Shown: positions 36,948 to 48,076 of the stretch, one piece after another
How positions within the stretch are numbered: the first letter of the stretch is position 1
Layout: every line of letters starts with the position of its first letter
Source: Prunella strophiata
Taxonomy: Eukaryota > Chordata > Aves > Passeriformes > Prunellidae
DNA: 64,000 nt
NCBI GenBank assembly: GCA_036583965.1
Contig: JAZBQD010000019.1
Span: forward strand, 2,471,006-2,535,005
Reading direction: 5' to 3'
The notes under the pieces: model-generated
The model's input: the letters and a program-made list of their open reading frames with translations, nothing else
Told to the model about the DNA's origin: nothing
Databases searched by the model: none
Position numbers and translations under genes: made by a program

Positions 36948-38547
36948 GTGGGAAAATGCCTTGGGAATTCCCACTGGGACTGCTCAGCTGCATCTGGGTG
37001 TGCTCACTCAGGGCAGCGCTGGCCTGGTGGCACCTGAGCTGCTCTTGCTCAAATTCTCCTTCCAGTGTGGAGGTGGCAGCTCTTGGTTTCCTCCCTTTCA
37101 CAAAGTGCATGCTCCTGCTGTGGAGTGATGTTTCCTGCATGTTTGAGGAGAATACTTTGTCTGCAGCTTTGGCATAACAGATTGATGAGCTGCTTCTGCT
37201 TTTCAGGCATAGAAAACCCCAGGTTTGCCTTGAAGAGAGGGTTCTCTCAGGGCAGCAGATGCAGTTTTTGCTGGGTATTTTACCTGTGGCAGGTGTGTCA
37301 TGATTCCCTGCAAAGGGCATCCCCCAGAAATCCAGCTTTAGCTGGACTCTGCTTGGGTAGGATGAGATGTTCTGGATGAGGTGAGCATTTTGGAATGGGA
37401 GGAGAAGTTGCTGTAGGTCCTGTCCCAAAGCAGGAGAGATGAGGGTCTGAACACAAACAGCTCCTTTCCAGCAGATAGGAAAGTGGGAAAGCCACCAGCA
37501 GTGTGGCAGGAGGCTGCAATCAGTGTCCATTTGAGTGCCTGCAAACATCTAGAGGAAAAACCAGAGCACCTGAGCGTGGCCAGCTGAAGCTGAGGCTTTC
37601 TGTAGGAGATGTCTGGCTCCTTAAGCAGCAGAGGGCATTGGTGGCTTCCTGGAATCCAGGGTGTGTGGGCTGGGTCTGGTGTCCTGCCTGGCTCCTGTGA
37701 CAGCTCTCCAGAGGCTGCAGGTTGCATCCAGATCTGCAGTGAGGCAGAGAAGCTGCTCACATCCCTGCTGGCCTGGGCCTGGTATCCAGCTCTGACTGGC
37801 TCTGGACACTCATTAACTCACCCAGTTCCCCCAGTACAGGAATTTCCTCTCCTCACATGCCTGAGGCTGCCCCTGGGCTGTGTTCAACGTGCTCCAGGGA
37901 AGCCTCTGCTCTGCACTTGGATACTCACCCTGGCTGTCTGCTGAAGGTCTCTGCCTCCCTCCCCTGCCTTGGGGGCATCCTCTGATGTTGTGTATTGTAT
38001 TCCTCTGAGGAATTGCTGCAGAAACAGTCTGGGGGTGAGCAGAAATGTTACACAGATGCCCCAGAAGGTTGTCCTGCCCCTGAACTCAAAGGCACACAGC
38101 AGGGCTGGAGGCTGCTGCCTCCACACTGAAGGTGGGAAGGTTGGAGCTGTGGGAAGGAGGCTGGACTGCAGCCAGCTCCTGTCCTGGGGTCCTTGTGAGC
38201 TGGAGATTTGCTTCAGCAGCCTTTGTGCCTCATTGTGCTGGCCTGAGCACCACAGGCTCAGCTTCCTGTGGCAGCAGGATGTGTGCTGGCCTCAGGGCTG
38301 TCACTTGTCTGTTGGCACCTTTCTCCTGCTGACTCTCTCAAGACACTGTCCTGAGCTCCAGATCTGGGAAAATAGAGCTGGGATGTGGAGCAGACCAGTG
38401 GGATGAGCTTCCCCAGCAGATTCTTTGCTTAAACACAAAAGCAGCTCAGGTGCTGAGGGGTGTTTACCCCTCACTGTGACTTGCTGCCTCCCAGCAGCCA
38501 TTAAAGGGAGTCATGGATGGATTTAACAAAACCTGGTTTGTCCCAGC

Positions 38548-38780
38548 ATTCCTGAATGGTTTGAGTTGGAAGGGATCTTAAATCCCATCCAGCCTGACCT
38601 TGGACACCTCCAGGGATCCAGGGTCAGCCACAGCTTCTCTGGGCACCCTGTGCCAGGACCTCAGCCCCCTCACAGCCAAGAGTTCACTCCCAATATCCCA
38701 CCTAACCCTGCCCTCTGTTTGAAGCCATTCCCTTGTCCTGTCCCTCCTGGCCTTGTAAATGGTCTCCCTCCGTCTTTCCT
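38548..38780 (-). mobile_element. Copy B CR1 LINE 3' fragment in intron 3
   Basis: Counterpart of 16976-17240, again antisense to the gene. Confidence 0.8.
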
Positions 38781-39270
38781 GTGGGCTCCCTTCAGGTACT
38801 GGGGTTCAAGCTCTGGGTCTTTCTGCCCACCCTAAATACTTGAGCTTCTTTCTTAGGCAAACACTGTGAGCAGTGCTGGGGTGCTGGGTGAACACCTCTG
38901 CAGAATCTGGGCTGTGAAGCAGAAGTTGATTTTCCTGCTGCTTGGTTGTTGGTCTTTGTGAAGATTCCCAGAGGAAGGCAGGGGCTGGAACAGCATCTCC
39001 CTGGCCCCCCAGTTTGCAGCTGACTGACAAAGTCCTGCCAGGGACACTCCAGTGCCTCAGATCCTTCCCTGCTCCCAGGCAGCTCTGGCTGTGTGGCTCC
39101 TGCAATGAACTCATCACATGAGAAAGCTCTTAGCCAGCTCTGAATATTTTAGCAACAACATACAAATGTTCTGGGTCATTCCTGCCTGCACAGCTGCTCA
39201 TGCATTTAAGGGAATGAGGAAGAACATCACAGCTCTGTATTAAAACTCTCTTTATTTCTTCCTGTCCTAG

Positions 39271-39420
39271 GGAACATCTGTCTGCCAGGCTATTCTGGTG
39301 GGATCTGTAGTGGCCCTCCTGTATTCCTCAAGGGCTTGCTATAACCTGGTAGCTGTGGCCATATCTCCAGACAGTGTTCCTGGTCCTTTTAACTATGGCT
39401 GGGACAACCTTTCAGACAAG
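39271..39420 (+). CDS. GPR137C: GPR137C exon 4 (copy B, intact)
   Basis: 150 nt, acceptor cctag|GGAACA and donor GACAAG|GTGAGT, phase 0 at both ends. It encodes a membrane segment followed by the family signature [11 protein letters not shown] and the luminal [10 protein letters not shown] motif, which corresponds to the DYDWYNVSDQ motif of GPR137/GPR137B. The NLS triplet is a potential N-glycosylation site. Confidence 0.95.
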
Positions 39421-39907
39421 GTGAGTGTGTGACCCCCAAATCCAGAGCCAAGTGAAATGCAGTCACTCCTCATCCTGTGAGGGTGAACAGGAGGCTCTGG
39501 GGAGTGTCTGGGTAGCTGAGTTGCCTTTCTGCTCTGCTTGCTCTCTCCACCCAGCAAACCTGAGTCCTCCTCTCCCCAGCCACTTCTTCAGGAAGGATTC
39601 CCCGTTGTGCTCTTCCCCTTCAGCCTGCCAACTCTTCTTTTGAGGGAGAGGAGGGACAACTCAACTAGAGCAGAACAGCAATGCTTAATCAGGCATGGCT
39701 GTGTGTGAGGGGGAGTCACTGGTGTGGGCAGCGAGCTCCCAGTGCCCTGGTAGCACCCTCTGAGCAGAACCAGCTCACCCAAACCAGCAGCAGCAGCCAG
39801 GTGAAGGTCACTGTGCTGCTTTAGGGACTCTGCACTCCCAGTTGCCAGCTTTTGGGGGCTCTGTGGGTGGCTGGCATGCCACAGAGCCCTCTGCCTTGTG
39901 CCCACAG

Positions 39908-40030
39908 GTGCACGTGGAGGTGAGCAGCGAGGAGTACGTGGTGTTTGGAGTGGTCCTGTTCCTCTGGGAGCTGGTGCCAACCACTTTCGTGGTGCTGTTC
40001 TTCCGCGCTCAGAGACTGAGCCAGAACCTG
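39908..40030 (+). CDS. GPR137C: GPR137C exon 5 (copy B, intact)
   Basis: 123 nt, acceptor cccacag| and donor CTG|GTAGGC, phase 0. It encodes the last membrane segment with [20 protein letters not shown], then [11 protein letters not shown]. Human GPR137C has a similar LFLWEHVPAW stretch. Confidence 0.95.
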
Positions 40031-40123
40031 GTAGGCCTGAGCAAGTCCCCCTGTGCTGGGAGGATGCCTGGGATGATTTTAGGGAATGTTTTCCTTCTGG
40101 CCTAACTCTTTTCTCCTTGGCAG

Positions 40124-40239
40124 ACCCCAGCAGGGATGGTCAACAGCCACAGCTACAGCTCCAGGGCCTATTTCTTCGACAATCCCAGGCGCTACGACAG
40201 CGACGATGACTTGTCACGGCTCGGGGCCAGGGAAGGAGG
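40124..40239 (+). CDS. GPR137C: GPR137C exon 6 (copy B, intact)
   Basis: 116 nt, acceptor ttggcag| and donor GGAGG|GTAAGG, ending in phase 2. It encodes the cytosolic tail starting [20 protein letters not shown], then [18 protein letters not shown]. The [15 protein letters not shown] block is shared by GPR137B and GPR137C. Confidence 0.95.
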
Positions 40240-40801
40240 GTAAGGAAGGGTTGTGCTGCTGCTCTGCTGCCCTCTGGGGAAGCACCAGAGCTCCTGGCTT
40301 CTGCTCCTAGCAAAAACTTTGGTGGAAGAGGCAGCTTGGGCAAGGTAGAGGGAGCAGGGAGCCTCTGACAGAGCTTTTGTTCCCTTGTGCAGCTCGCAAG
40401 GAGCTGTTTTTATTGAGCAGAAGTGATCAGCTCAGAGAGGTGGATGGTGCTCACAGGTGGTGACTGCAGACAGGAGACCTCATCCAGGAGGGCTGGGATC
40501 CATTTCAGAGGGCTCTGAAATGATCTCAAGAGGGATTTCTCCACTGGGAAGTGAGAGCTGGTGAAGTTCTGGAAGGGAGCTGGGGCAGGAAGTACTGGTG
40601 TGGGGGAGAATGGTCAGGTATCCTGAGCAAAACTCTTATGAGGCATCCTGGCAGCCCTGTCATCTGTCTTCATGAAATTGTTAGGGCTGGAAGGGACCTT
40701 AAAGCCCATCTTGTTCCACTTTCCACTATCTCAGGCTGCTCCAAGCCCAGTCCAACCTGGCCTTCAACACTTCTTTTCCACTTCACTTCCAAGTCTCTCA
40801 C

Positions 40802-41225
40802 TGTTGGAATAAATCAGCTGAGACTCCATTTCCTTCATGCAGAAAGCAAATTCTTTATTCACAGAGCTCATGTTTGTAGGAAATATCAGAAGGCACTGTG
40901 TTAAACCTAAATGGTCAGCAATATAGTGAAACTCAGTTCACTGGTCAGTAAAGGGTTATTGTGTATGTCTATCAAATCTTCTCTCTCTAGATATGTTTAC
41001 ATTTTTCCTTTGTGGATTCTCATGGGACAAATCTTATTATTTACACAGGTGCATTTATTTTTCACTCTCAGAATAGATTGTTGTGTTAAAGGAACTTCTG
41101 ATTCCCAAAATAGCTTCACATGGCAACTTGCAAATTGCTTGTTAGCTGCACTTAGAAGAAATGACAGGCCAGCTTTGGCAATTTGATTTTGTAAGGCCTT
41201 TCTTGTAATTCTTCTACCTATGACA
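40802..41225 (-). mobile_element. 3' LTR of antisense endogenous retrovirus in GPR137C intron 6
   Basis: A 424-bp LTR. The same sequence, visibly diverged, recurs in the same orientation at about 47351-47763, defining a provirus of about 7 kb. On the minus strand it starts TGTCATAGG, ends TTCCAACA and has AATAAA about 46 bases before its 3' end, so transcription runs opposite to GPR137C. No coding region of gag, pol or env type could be recognised between the LTRs, so the element is decayed or non-autonomous. Confidence 0.78.
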
Positions 41226-43292
41226 TCTCACCCTTTTCATTAATTTAAAGAAGGCTCTTTTCTGATGTTAAAACAGCTCACTCTTGGGGGGGTATTATCT
41301 CATTAAGGTTATCACTGCTTATCTTAGATATGGGATAAAAGACTGATTACAATCAACAAAGCTTATCAAATTCTACCATGTCATTGACACAGGGTTTCAC
41401 AGCATGAGAAAACAAAATAAAAAATAATGTCCAGTGCATCTTGGGGAAATGGAAATAAATGACAATTATTTTAAAGTCCAAATAGTTGTGACTCAGGAAG
41501 AAAGTTCATTAGCTGGAAGTGTTGATCTTTGGCATCACTGAATGTCCTCCTGGGTCCTGGAGCAGGGAATAACTGAAGAAGGTTAGTGGGAACACTATAC
41601 TGTGGTGATGACATGAGGCTTTTGTTGGCAAATTGCCTCTGTAGTTTGCAGACACAGCTAAGTCTTGGCAGTCCTGCTTCTGTCCCTGTTCTGCCCACCA
41701 GGGCTGCAGGGTGATTAGGTTATTTCTCTTTCCACTGGGCCTTGTTTTCCCAGAGGTGATTGGTGATTGATCTGACAGGTGACCACTTCAAACCTGCTGC
41801 TGATAAAACACAAGCACGCCCTCTCTTGGAGTCAGTGAATCAATTAGGCTTTGCTAATTGAGGCACACTCAATTGGGATTTAGATCTGATGATTTTTTTC
41901 CCCAAATTTCTAATGCAAATATTGCATTATTTAAAATGATTTGTTGTCTCAATTTCTAATGTGCATATTCATATTACATTATTTGGATGTTCTTAAGGCA
42001 CTAAATTCTCCTTCTCTTTTATTTTTTTTTGTAAATGAGATGCATGTCTTTGATTATGAGCATGAGGAAACATCAAGGCAAAACAATACATGTAGTGAAC
42101 AAGAAACTGACAACAATCAGGAGTAAGTCAGATACAACAATTAAGACTACTTCAGATAATACACTTAATTAATAATACATGTGAAATTAGGTAATTAGGA
42201 ATCTCTGAAATACTGTACCATCATCCCAGAGTCTGTGAACAGCTGACAAACCTCAATTCAGTGAGGGCTTGGATAATTATTTCCAGATAATAATTCCCAA
42301 GCTCACTCTAAAGATAGGTTCAGCTGTCATATATAAAGGGTCAAATTGCCAAGTCAAAGTGACCTGAATCTAGTTTTGATGCAGAAAACATTTGGTTTAT
42401 TGACAAATTCTCCATCCAGGTAGAGCCAAGGCCTGGCTACTGCCCAAGCTCCATTTGGGAGGGAATTTCCTAAACACATTTTAAAACAAGGCTCTTAAGA
42501 ATAGCAGTTATGAGTAAAGGCTTTGGTGTTAAAGACTAATCAAACCACCTAGTAGTTGGATCCCTCCAAAGTTTCCTTCAGGACAGAGATGCTTCAAACA
42601 CAGCAAACTGCTGGAGTGCTTTTGTAATAATAACTGGGAAAAACCACAGGACTAGCAGTTCAGAGGAGGCTTTCAACAAAGCTCAGATATAATTTCTTGG
42701 AAGTCTGAAAAACACTTAAAATGATGAGACAGCATTGGGTCAAACCATAGAGCCAGTTCAGGGACTAGCCAGAGAGCTCAGCTGGTCTAAGAGATGCATA
42801 AGCAGCTAGAGAACATAAAAGAAGGATCCTGAGAGGACATGTACCTTTTAGATAACTACACAAAGAGATTTCAAAGCATATAAGAAGCCAGCTATAAATA
42901 CAGTAATAACATCTTATGAATTATGCCTATTATAAAATCAGTAAATTCCCATCATATAATCAATATATCAGTGGTAACCCTCTTTAGGAAGTTGAGATAA
43001 TACCTTTCTAAACAGTCATGTACCAAAATGAAACAAGAAAATACTAAAACAGCTTACAATCAGCAACAGCCATAATGTAGAATCATCACTGACTCTTCTG
43101 TGTTATCTATGGAAGATAAAACAGCAGAGATTGTAAGAAGCAACACAATCTTTTACAAAATCAAGGGTGAACACACTGTGTCTTCTTTGTCCACAAACAG
43201 CTGTTTATCAGTGTTTCATCACAGCTGTTTTAGTCTTATCTCTTAAAAGAAAACAGCTTTATATCTTACAATGTGGAAGGGTAATATTTAAC
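41226..43292. other. AT-rich internal ERV / intron sequence, no gene recognised
   Basis: This 2-kb stretch lies between the minus-oriented 3' LTR and the second LTR. It is rich in A/T and has no long open frame on either strand; no retroviral motif was seen. Copy A carries the same sequence at about 19664-21752. It is probably decayed proviral interior with possible older intron sequence. Confidence 0.45.
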
Positions 43293-43780
43293 TGTCTTGG
43301 ATTGCAATGCAAGATGTAACCAGATGTATTCCATCACCATCTGTTAAAACCAGGTGGGGCAGTTCTCTTTATCTCTTCCATGACAAATCATCCCTCCAGG
43401 GGACCTCTTCTGTTAATGGGCCATTGAGTGTCCCTGCATGGCTGATAAAATTCCATTATCCTATTGTGAGAAACTCCACCCAGGGGGAGGAGCCAAGCAT
43501 TCTTACCTGCATATAATCTGAGTTTGGAAGCACCACAGGCAGGTTTTTCCCACTGCATTCCCAGAGGGAGACCAGGCCCATCTCCAGCACCCCTGGACCT
43601 TCAGAGGAAAACTCCAGCAGAACCACGTTTGTCACTCCAGGAGGGCTGCAGCCACCATTGAATGGGACTGCTGCCACCACCCTGACCCACAGCGTGTCAG
43701 GTTGTATTCTGACTTTTGTTTGCTTCAGCAGTAACATTTTATTTGTGAGCTAATTATTTCTAAACTTTAAGGAACTGCTG
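43293..43780 (+). mobile_element. Second LTR-like element, upstream of the SF3A3 retrocopy
   Basis: It begins TGTCTTGGATTGCAATGC and contains 'cacccagggggaggagccaa', a TATA-like 'gcatataatctgag' at about 43510, and 'gggtcaggttgtattctg'-like text near 43700. These resemble the solo LTRs of passerine ERVL elements (recalled, not searched). The 3' end is unclear and fades at about 43740-43780, roughly 100 bases before the retrocopy. It points the same way as the retrocopy and GPR137C, so its promoter could in principle serve the retrocopy. Confidence 0.62.
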
Positions 43781-43861
43781 CAGATAAAAATCAAGGTTAT
43801 AGGACTTGGTTAAGAAATTAATAGCTGCAAATCATCTTGGGAGAAGAGGAGAGCTGCAGGT

Positions 43862-45625
43862 GCAGGGAGTGGCAGGAGCTGTGAGCGGGATGGAGACGAT
43901 CCTGGAGCAGCAGCGGCGCTACCATGAGGAGCAGGAGCAGCTCATGGACATGATGGTGAAGGAGATGCTCACCAAGAAGTCCAAGCACCATGAGAAGATC
44001 AACTCAGACCACCTCACCCGGGCCATGCAGGACAGGTACATGGAAGTGAGCAGCAGCCTGAGGGAGCTGTACGACGACAAGGATGGCCTGCGTAAGGAAG
44101 AGCTCAGTGCCATTTCTGGGCCAAATGAGTTTGTGGAGTTTTACAGCAGACTGAAGCAGATTAAGGGATTTCACCAGAAGCACCCAAATCAGGTCTGTGT
44201 TCCTATGTCAGTGGAGTTTGAGGAGCTGCTGAAGGCCAGAGACAACCCAAGTGAAGAAGCTCAGAATCTGGTGGAGTTCACAGATGAGGAAGGGTACGGA
44301 CGATACTTGGATTTGCATGGTTGTTACCTCAAGTACATTAACCTGAAGTCATCAGAGAAATTGGATTATATCACTTACTTATCCACATTTGACCAACTCT
44401 TCATAATTCCCAAAGAGAGAAAAAATGCTGAATATAAGAGGTATCTTGAAATGCTCCTTGAGTACCTCCAGGGTTACACAGATCAAGTGAAACCATTACT
44501 GGACCAGAATGAACTTTTTGGGAAAATTCAGACAGAGTTTGAGAAGAAGTGGGAGAATGGCACATTCCCAGGCTGGCAAAAAGAGACTAGCAGTGCCCTC
44601 ACTCATGCTGGTGCCCACCTGGACCTCTCAGCCTTCTCCTCCTGGGAGGAACTGGCCTCCCTGGGCCTGGACAGGTTAAAATCAGCTTTGCTGGCTTTGG
44701 GGCTGAAGTGTGGTGGGACTCTGGAGGAACGTGCTCAGAGGCTTTTTAGCACTAAAGGCAAATCCCTGGAAACACTTGATCCTTCCTTGTTTGCTAAGAA
44801 TCCAAAGACAAAAGGAAGCAAGAGAGATACTGAAAGAAATAAAGATCTTGCGTTCCTGGAAGCTCAGATTTATGAGTATGTGGAAGTTCTTGGGGAACAA
44901 AGACAGCTCACCCACGAGAACGTGCAGCGCAAGCAGGCGCAGACAGGGGAGGAGAGAGAGGAGGAGGAAGAGCAGATCAGTGAGAGTGAGAGTGAAATGA
45001 AGAAAATGAAATCATTTATAACCCTAAAAATCTGCCTCTTGGTTGGGATGGGAAGCCCATCCCATACTGGTTGTATAAACTCCACGGTCTGAACATCAAC
45101 TACAGCTGTGAGATTTGTGGTAACTGCACCTACCGAGGGCCCAAGGCGTTCCAGAGGCACTTTGCAGAGTGGAGACACGCCCATGGAATGCACTGCCTGG
45201 GCATTCCCAACACAGCACACTTTGCCAGCCTCACACAGATCGAGGATGCAGTCTCGTTGTGGGCAAAGCTGAAACAGCAGAAGGCTTCAGAGGGGTGGCA
45301 GCCTGATACAGAGGAGGAATATGAGGATTCCAGTGGCAACGTGGTGAATAAAAAGACCTACGAAGATCTGAAGCGCCAAGGGCTGCTGTAGCTGTCCCCA
45401 GGTGAAGGATCACACACCTGCAGAGAGAGTGGATCTGGCAGCAGCTCTGACTTCTACATTGTCTGGATTTTGCATGTGCATGAAGATAGATTTCCAGAAT
45501 ACTTTATAGAGTCACTTTCTAGTAAGCCCCTTAGACATTGTTTTATATCAAAAAAAAAACAAAAAAAAAAACAAAAAAAAAAAAAAACCAACAAAACAAA
45601 AAAACAAAACAAAAACCAAAAAAAA

Positions 45626-45657
<32 letters not shown>
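43862..45657 (+). pseudogene. SF3A3: SF3A3 processed retrocopy with one frame break
   Basis: This is an intronless copy of splicing factor 3a subunit 3 (SF3a60), a U2 snRNP component that acts in pre-spliceosome assembly in the nucleus. The frame opens at ATG 43890 with [20 protein letters not shown] and runs through the conserved [40 protein letters not shown] and [19 protein letters not shown] blocks to the acidic [18 protein letters not shown]. After 44996 one base is missing compared with the parent gene. The original frame continues in another register, including the C2H2-type [12 protein letters not shown] and FQRHFAEWRHAHGM, to TAG at 45389-45391. About 155 bases of 3' UTR and an A-rich tail (45549-45657) follow. 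About 500 codons are covered, the full length of the parent. It lies inside GPR137C intron 6, in host orientation. Confidence 0.93.
45549..45657 (+). repeat. A-rich tail of the SF3A3 retrocopy
   Basis: About 109 bases are almost entirely A, interrupted by single C and CC or T, then 'ggaacagaggtgcagcagcc'. It marks reverse transcription from a polyadenylated mRNA. The motif 'aggtgcag' occurs both just before the retrocopy (about 43858-43865) and just after the tail (45666-45673), a possible 8-bp target-site duplication. Confidence 0.85.
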
Positions 45658-45659
<2 letters not shown>

Positions 45660-47350
45660 AACAGAGGTGCAGCAGCCAAGCTGGGGAGACCCAGCATGCC
45701 ACCCCATATCTACAACAGGCCTCTTAGATGAACAGTGATTAAATATTGATCAGCTGGTTCCAAGTGTTGGTGGCCAGGCACCACCCCAAAAAGTGGGAAG
45801 GAGGGCTGAGCTGCCCCATGCCACTGCCAACTAGGGAAGGGAAAACTGTGACATCATCCTGTGCTGTGCTGCTGCACCTCTGTTCTCCCCACTCAAACAC
45901 TTGCAGCTGAAAAAGAGGAGGGGAAAAGACAATTAAAAACTGCACACCGTAAGGGGAAAAATACCAAAGGACAAACGTAGAAAATTCTAGAAAAGCACCA
46001 AGTGCCCACAGCTTCTCCTCTTCAGTGTTTGGAGTCTGCGAGTTCTGTCGGGGACCTGCTGACTGAGGGGCCCAGCCCTGGTGGAGCCACTGGATCTGGA
46101 AAGAAGCTTTGCTACAAAAATACTGTCTGGCCATTGCTGGTCTTGCAGTTTACAAGTTCTGCTGGAGGATGGGACCTGCTCAGATGGCTCCCATGCCACC
46201 ACCTGCAGTCACCAAGGTACCCCAGAGAGTGGAAGCCAGCCCGCCCTGTGCCACCTGTCTGTGCCATCTGGGGTGGTAACTTAATCGTGATGGAGAAGAT
46301 TTTTCAAGAGCACACAGCTAAGTTCTGGTTCTGGGCTCCTGGTTCTTTGTTTCTCCATGCAGTTTGACTCTTGCCACCCCTACCACCAGGTCTGGCTCCA
46401 GGATAGAAGGGAAAATGACCGACACAGGGGCCGTGTGCTCCTGAGCATCCGCACGCAGGGACACGCACACAGGCACTGTCCCAGAACCAGAGTGTAGGCT
46501 CAGGCTCCACTAAATACATTTACTGAATTGGGGACCAGCCCCTGGACCACACAGCACAGTAACAAAGCTATCAGCATATACTTATCATACTTTCTCTCTT
46601 CCTTTTCCTCAACATATTTTACCTCTTTTAATTCACATTTTGTCTTTCTTTCCATGACACGTACGTTTCCTGCGCAGGTCACCACTCCCGCTGTGCCATT
46701 TCTGCATCACGGTTCTATTCTGTGACTTCTTTCCCCACACCTTAGCAGAACATACTTTCTGCTTCTTGACTGTTCACTCACCACTGTTCTTGAAACATGT
46801 TGTCCCCAGGATTTGCTGGGCCCTTCTCTCCTCAGCAGCTCTTAGGTTGCCTCTCCTGTGACTCTCTTTTAGCCATGTCTCTCCCATTGTTTGGAGACTG
46901 TGTTTGTGTTCTGTGACTCCGTTTTCTTCTCACCAGGTGCTCAGTTTCTCCCAGGGGTTGTGTTCATTTCCATGCTTCCCATGCTATCTGCAGCCCCATG
47001 CACTCACCACCTGGGTTCTGCTTCACCAGCTGGCTCTTGCCTTTGCTTGTTCCCTGCAGATCCCAGGGCTGATTGTAGCCGTAGCCTTTTGCTACTTTGT
47101 AAATTCGCTGCTTGAATTTCTTTTTGTGCTGATCCTGTGGCCAGAGGTGCTGCCCATGGTTGTGTTCATGTGCTGTTTCTCATCTTGCTGCAGGCTGCTG
47201 TTCACTCCCACCTTGGCCATACTTGTGCCAGGCTCCATCTTCCTTTTGTGGCTTTGTACATTCCATCTCTAAATCCTGTCTCACTGTCCACAGCTTGGCT
47301 CATTTCACTTTATTTCATCTCGCATCAGTCACGTCTTCAGGGTCACCATC
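45658..47350. other. Proviral interior next to the 5' LTR, no gene recognised
   Basis: Read on the minus strand, the text directly after the 5' LTR (from 47348 downward) is TGGTGACCCTGAAGACGTGA. It has the TGG start and spacing of a tRNA primer-binding site, two bases from the LTR end. Further in, no gag-pol-env frame is evident; the longest minus frames (45739-46134, 46500-46685) have no recognised domain. Confidence 0.5.
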
Positions 47351-47763
47351 CTTTGGAAGTCAGCTGAGATTCCCATTTCCTTCATGCAGAAAGCCAGTTC
47401 TTTATTCACAAAGCCTATATTTGTAGAAAATACTGTGTTAAATCTAATTGGTCAGCAATACAGTGAAACTCACTTCACTGGTCAGTAAAGGGCTATTGTA
47501 CATGTCTGTCAAATCTTCTCTCGATATGCTTGCATTTTTCTTTTGTGGGTTCTCATGGGGCAAATCTTACTGTTTACACAGGTGCCTTTATTTTTCACCC
47601 TCAGAACAGAATGTTGTGTTAAAGGACTCCTGATTCTCATAGTAGCCTTACATGGCAACTTGCAAATTGTTTGTTAGCTGCACTTAGAAGAAATGACAGG
47701 CCAGCTTTGGCAATTTGATTTCATAAGGCTTTTCTTTTATAATTCTTCTACCTGTCTACGACA
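47351..47763 (-). mobile_element. 5' LTR of antisense endogenous retrovirus
   Basis: It aligns along its length with 40802-41225 but with many substitutions and a few small gaps, so the insertion is old. On the minus strand it begins TGTCGTAGAC and ends near ...GACTTCCAAAG, followed after two bases by a primer-binding-like TGGTGACCC. Flanks outside the two LTRs (CTCAC before 40802, CTCGC after 47764) could be a decayed target-site duplication. Confidence 0.75.
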
Positions 47764-47953
47764 CCTCGCTTGCTGCCCAGGGGTGTAGTGAGGAGTTCAG
47801 AGCTTCTGGCTCCTCTTGACCAGCAGGGCCTGGTGCTCTTCTCCTTGTAGCTGTCTCACCAAAGCCAAGTTCCTTGGAGAGATTGCACCTTCAAACTTCA
47901 ACACCCTGACCAGTGCTGGGAGCAGAAGTCTGGAGGAGCCAAATTATTCATCC

Positions 47954-48076
47954 CTAAAAAGTCCGTGCCTGTTTTTTTTCTGCCTCTCCTGCAGCTTGGC
48001 CACCTCTCAGTGTGTTTTTTCTGTCTCTCCTGCAGCTTGGCCACCTCTCAGTGTGTTTTTTCTGTCTCTCCTGCAG
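47954..48076 (+). promoter_or_regulatory. GPR137C: Three tandem splice acceptors, 41-bp period
   Basis: The unit 'tctctcctgcagcttggcca' with its T-rich tract recurs three times. AG|C acceptor junctions lie at 47994/47995, 48035/48036 and 48076/48077, exactly 41 bp apart. Each has a polypyrimidine tract and CTGCAG. Because 41 is not a multiple of three, only the last acceptor joins exon 6 in the frame that gives the conserved family tail. Confidence 0.9.

Larger units (their letters stand above)
23740..43866 (+). repeat. Duplicated block, copy B (probable false duplication)
   Basis: This is the counterpart of 2327-22326. It begins at the first base after the gap. A 23-base C run at 23809-23831, absent from copy A, sits near the contig start. 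Small indels against copy A are dense from 23740 to about 29640, then almost disappear. Because copy B is clean where copy A is noisy and vice versa, each copy corrects the other. Confidence 0.9.

Noticed and set aside
2327..43866. Recent tandem gene duplication of GPR137C
   Set aside because: Errors are zoned and complementary, only one terminal exon exists and the copies are separated by a placeholder gap, so an assembly duplicate is more likely.
43806..43889. Upstream extension of the SF3A3 frame ([19 protein letters not shown])
   Set aside because: The frame is open but has no ATG before 43890 and resembles LTR-linker sequence that copy A also carries without SF3A3.
45454..45738. Lys-rich or Phe-rich frames of 60-85 aa
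   Set aside because: They are translations of the A-rich tail of the SF3A3 retrocopy.
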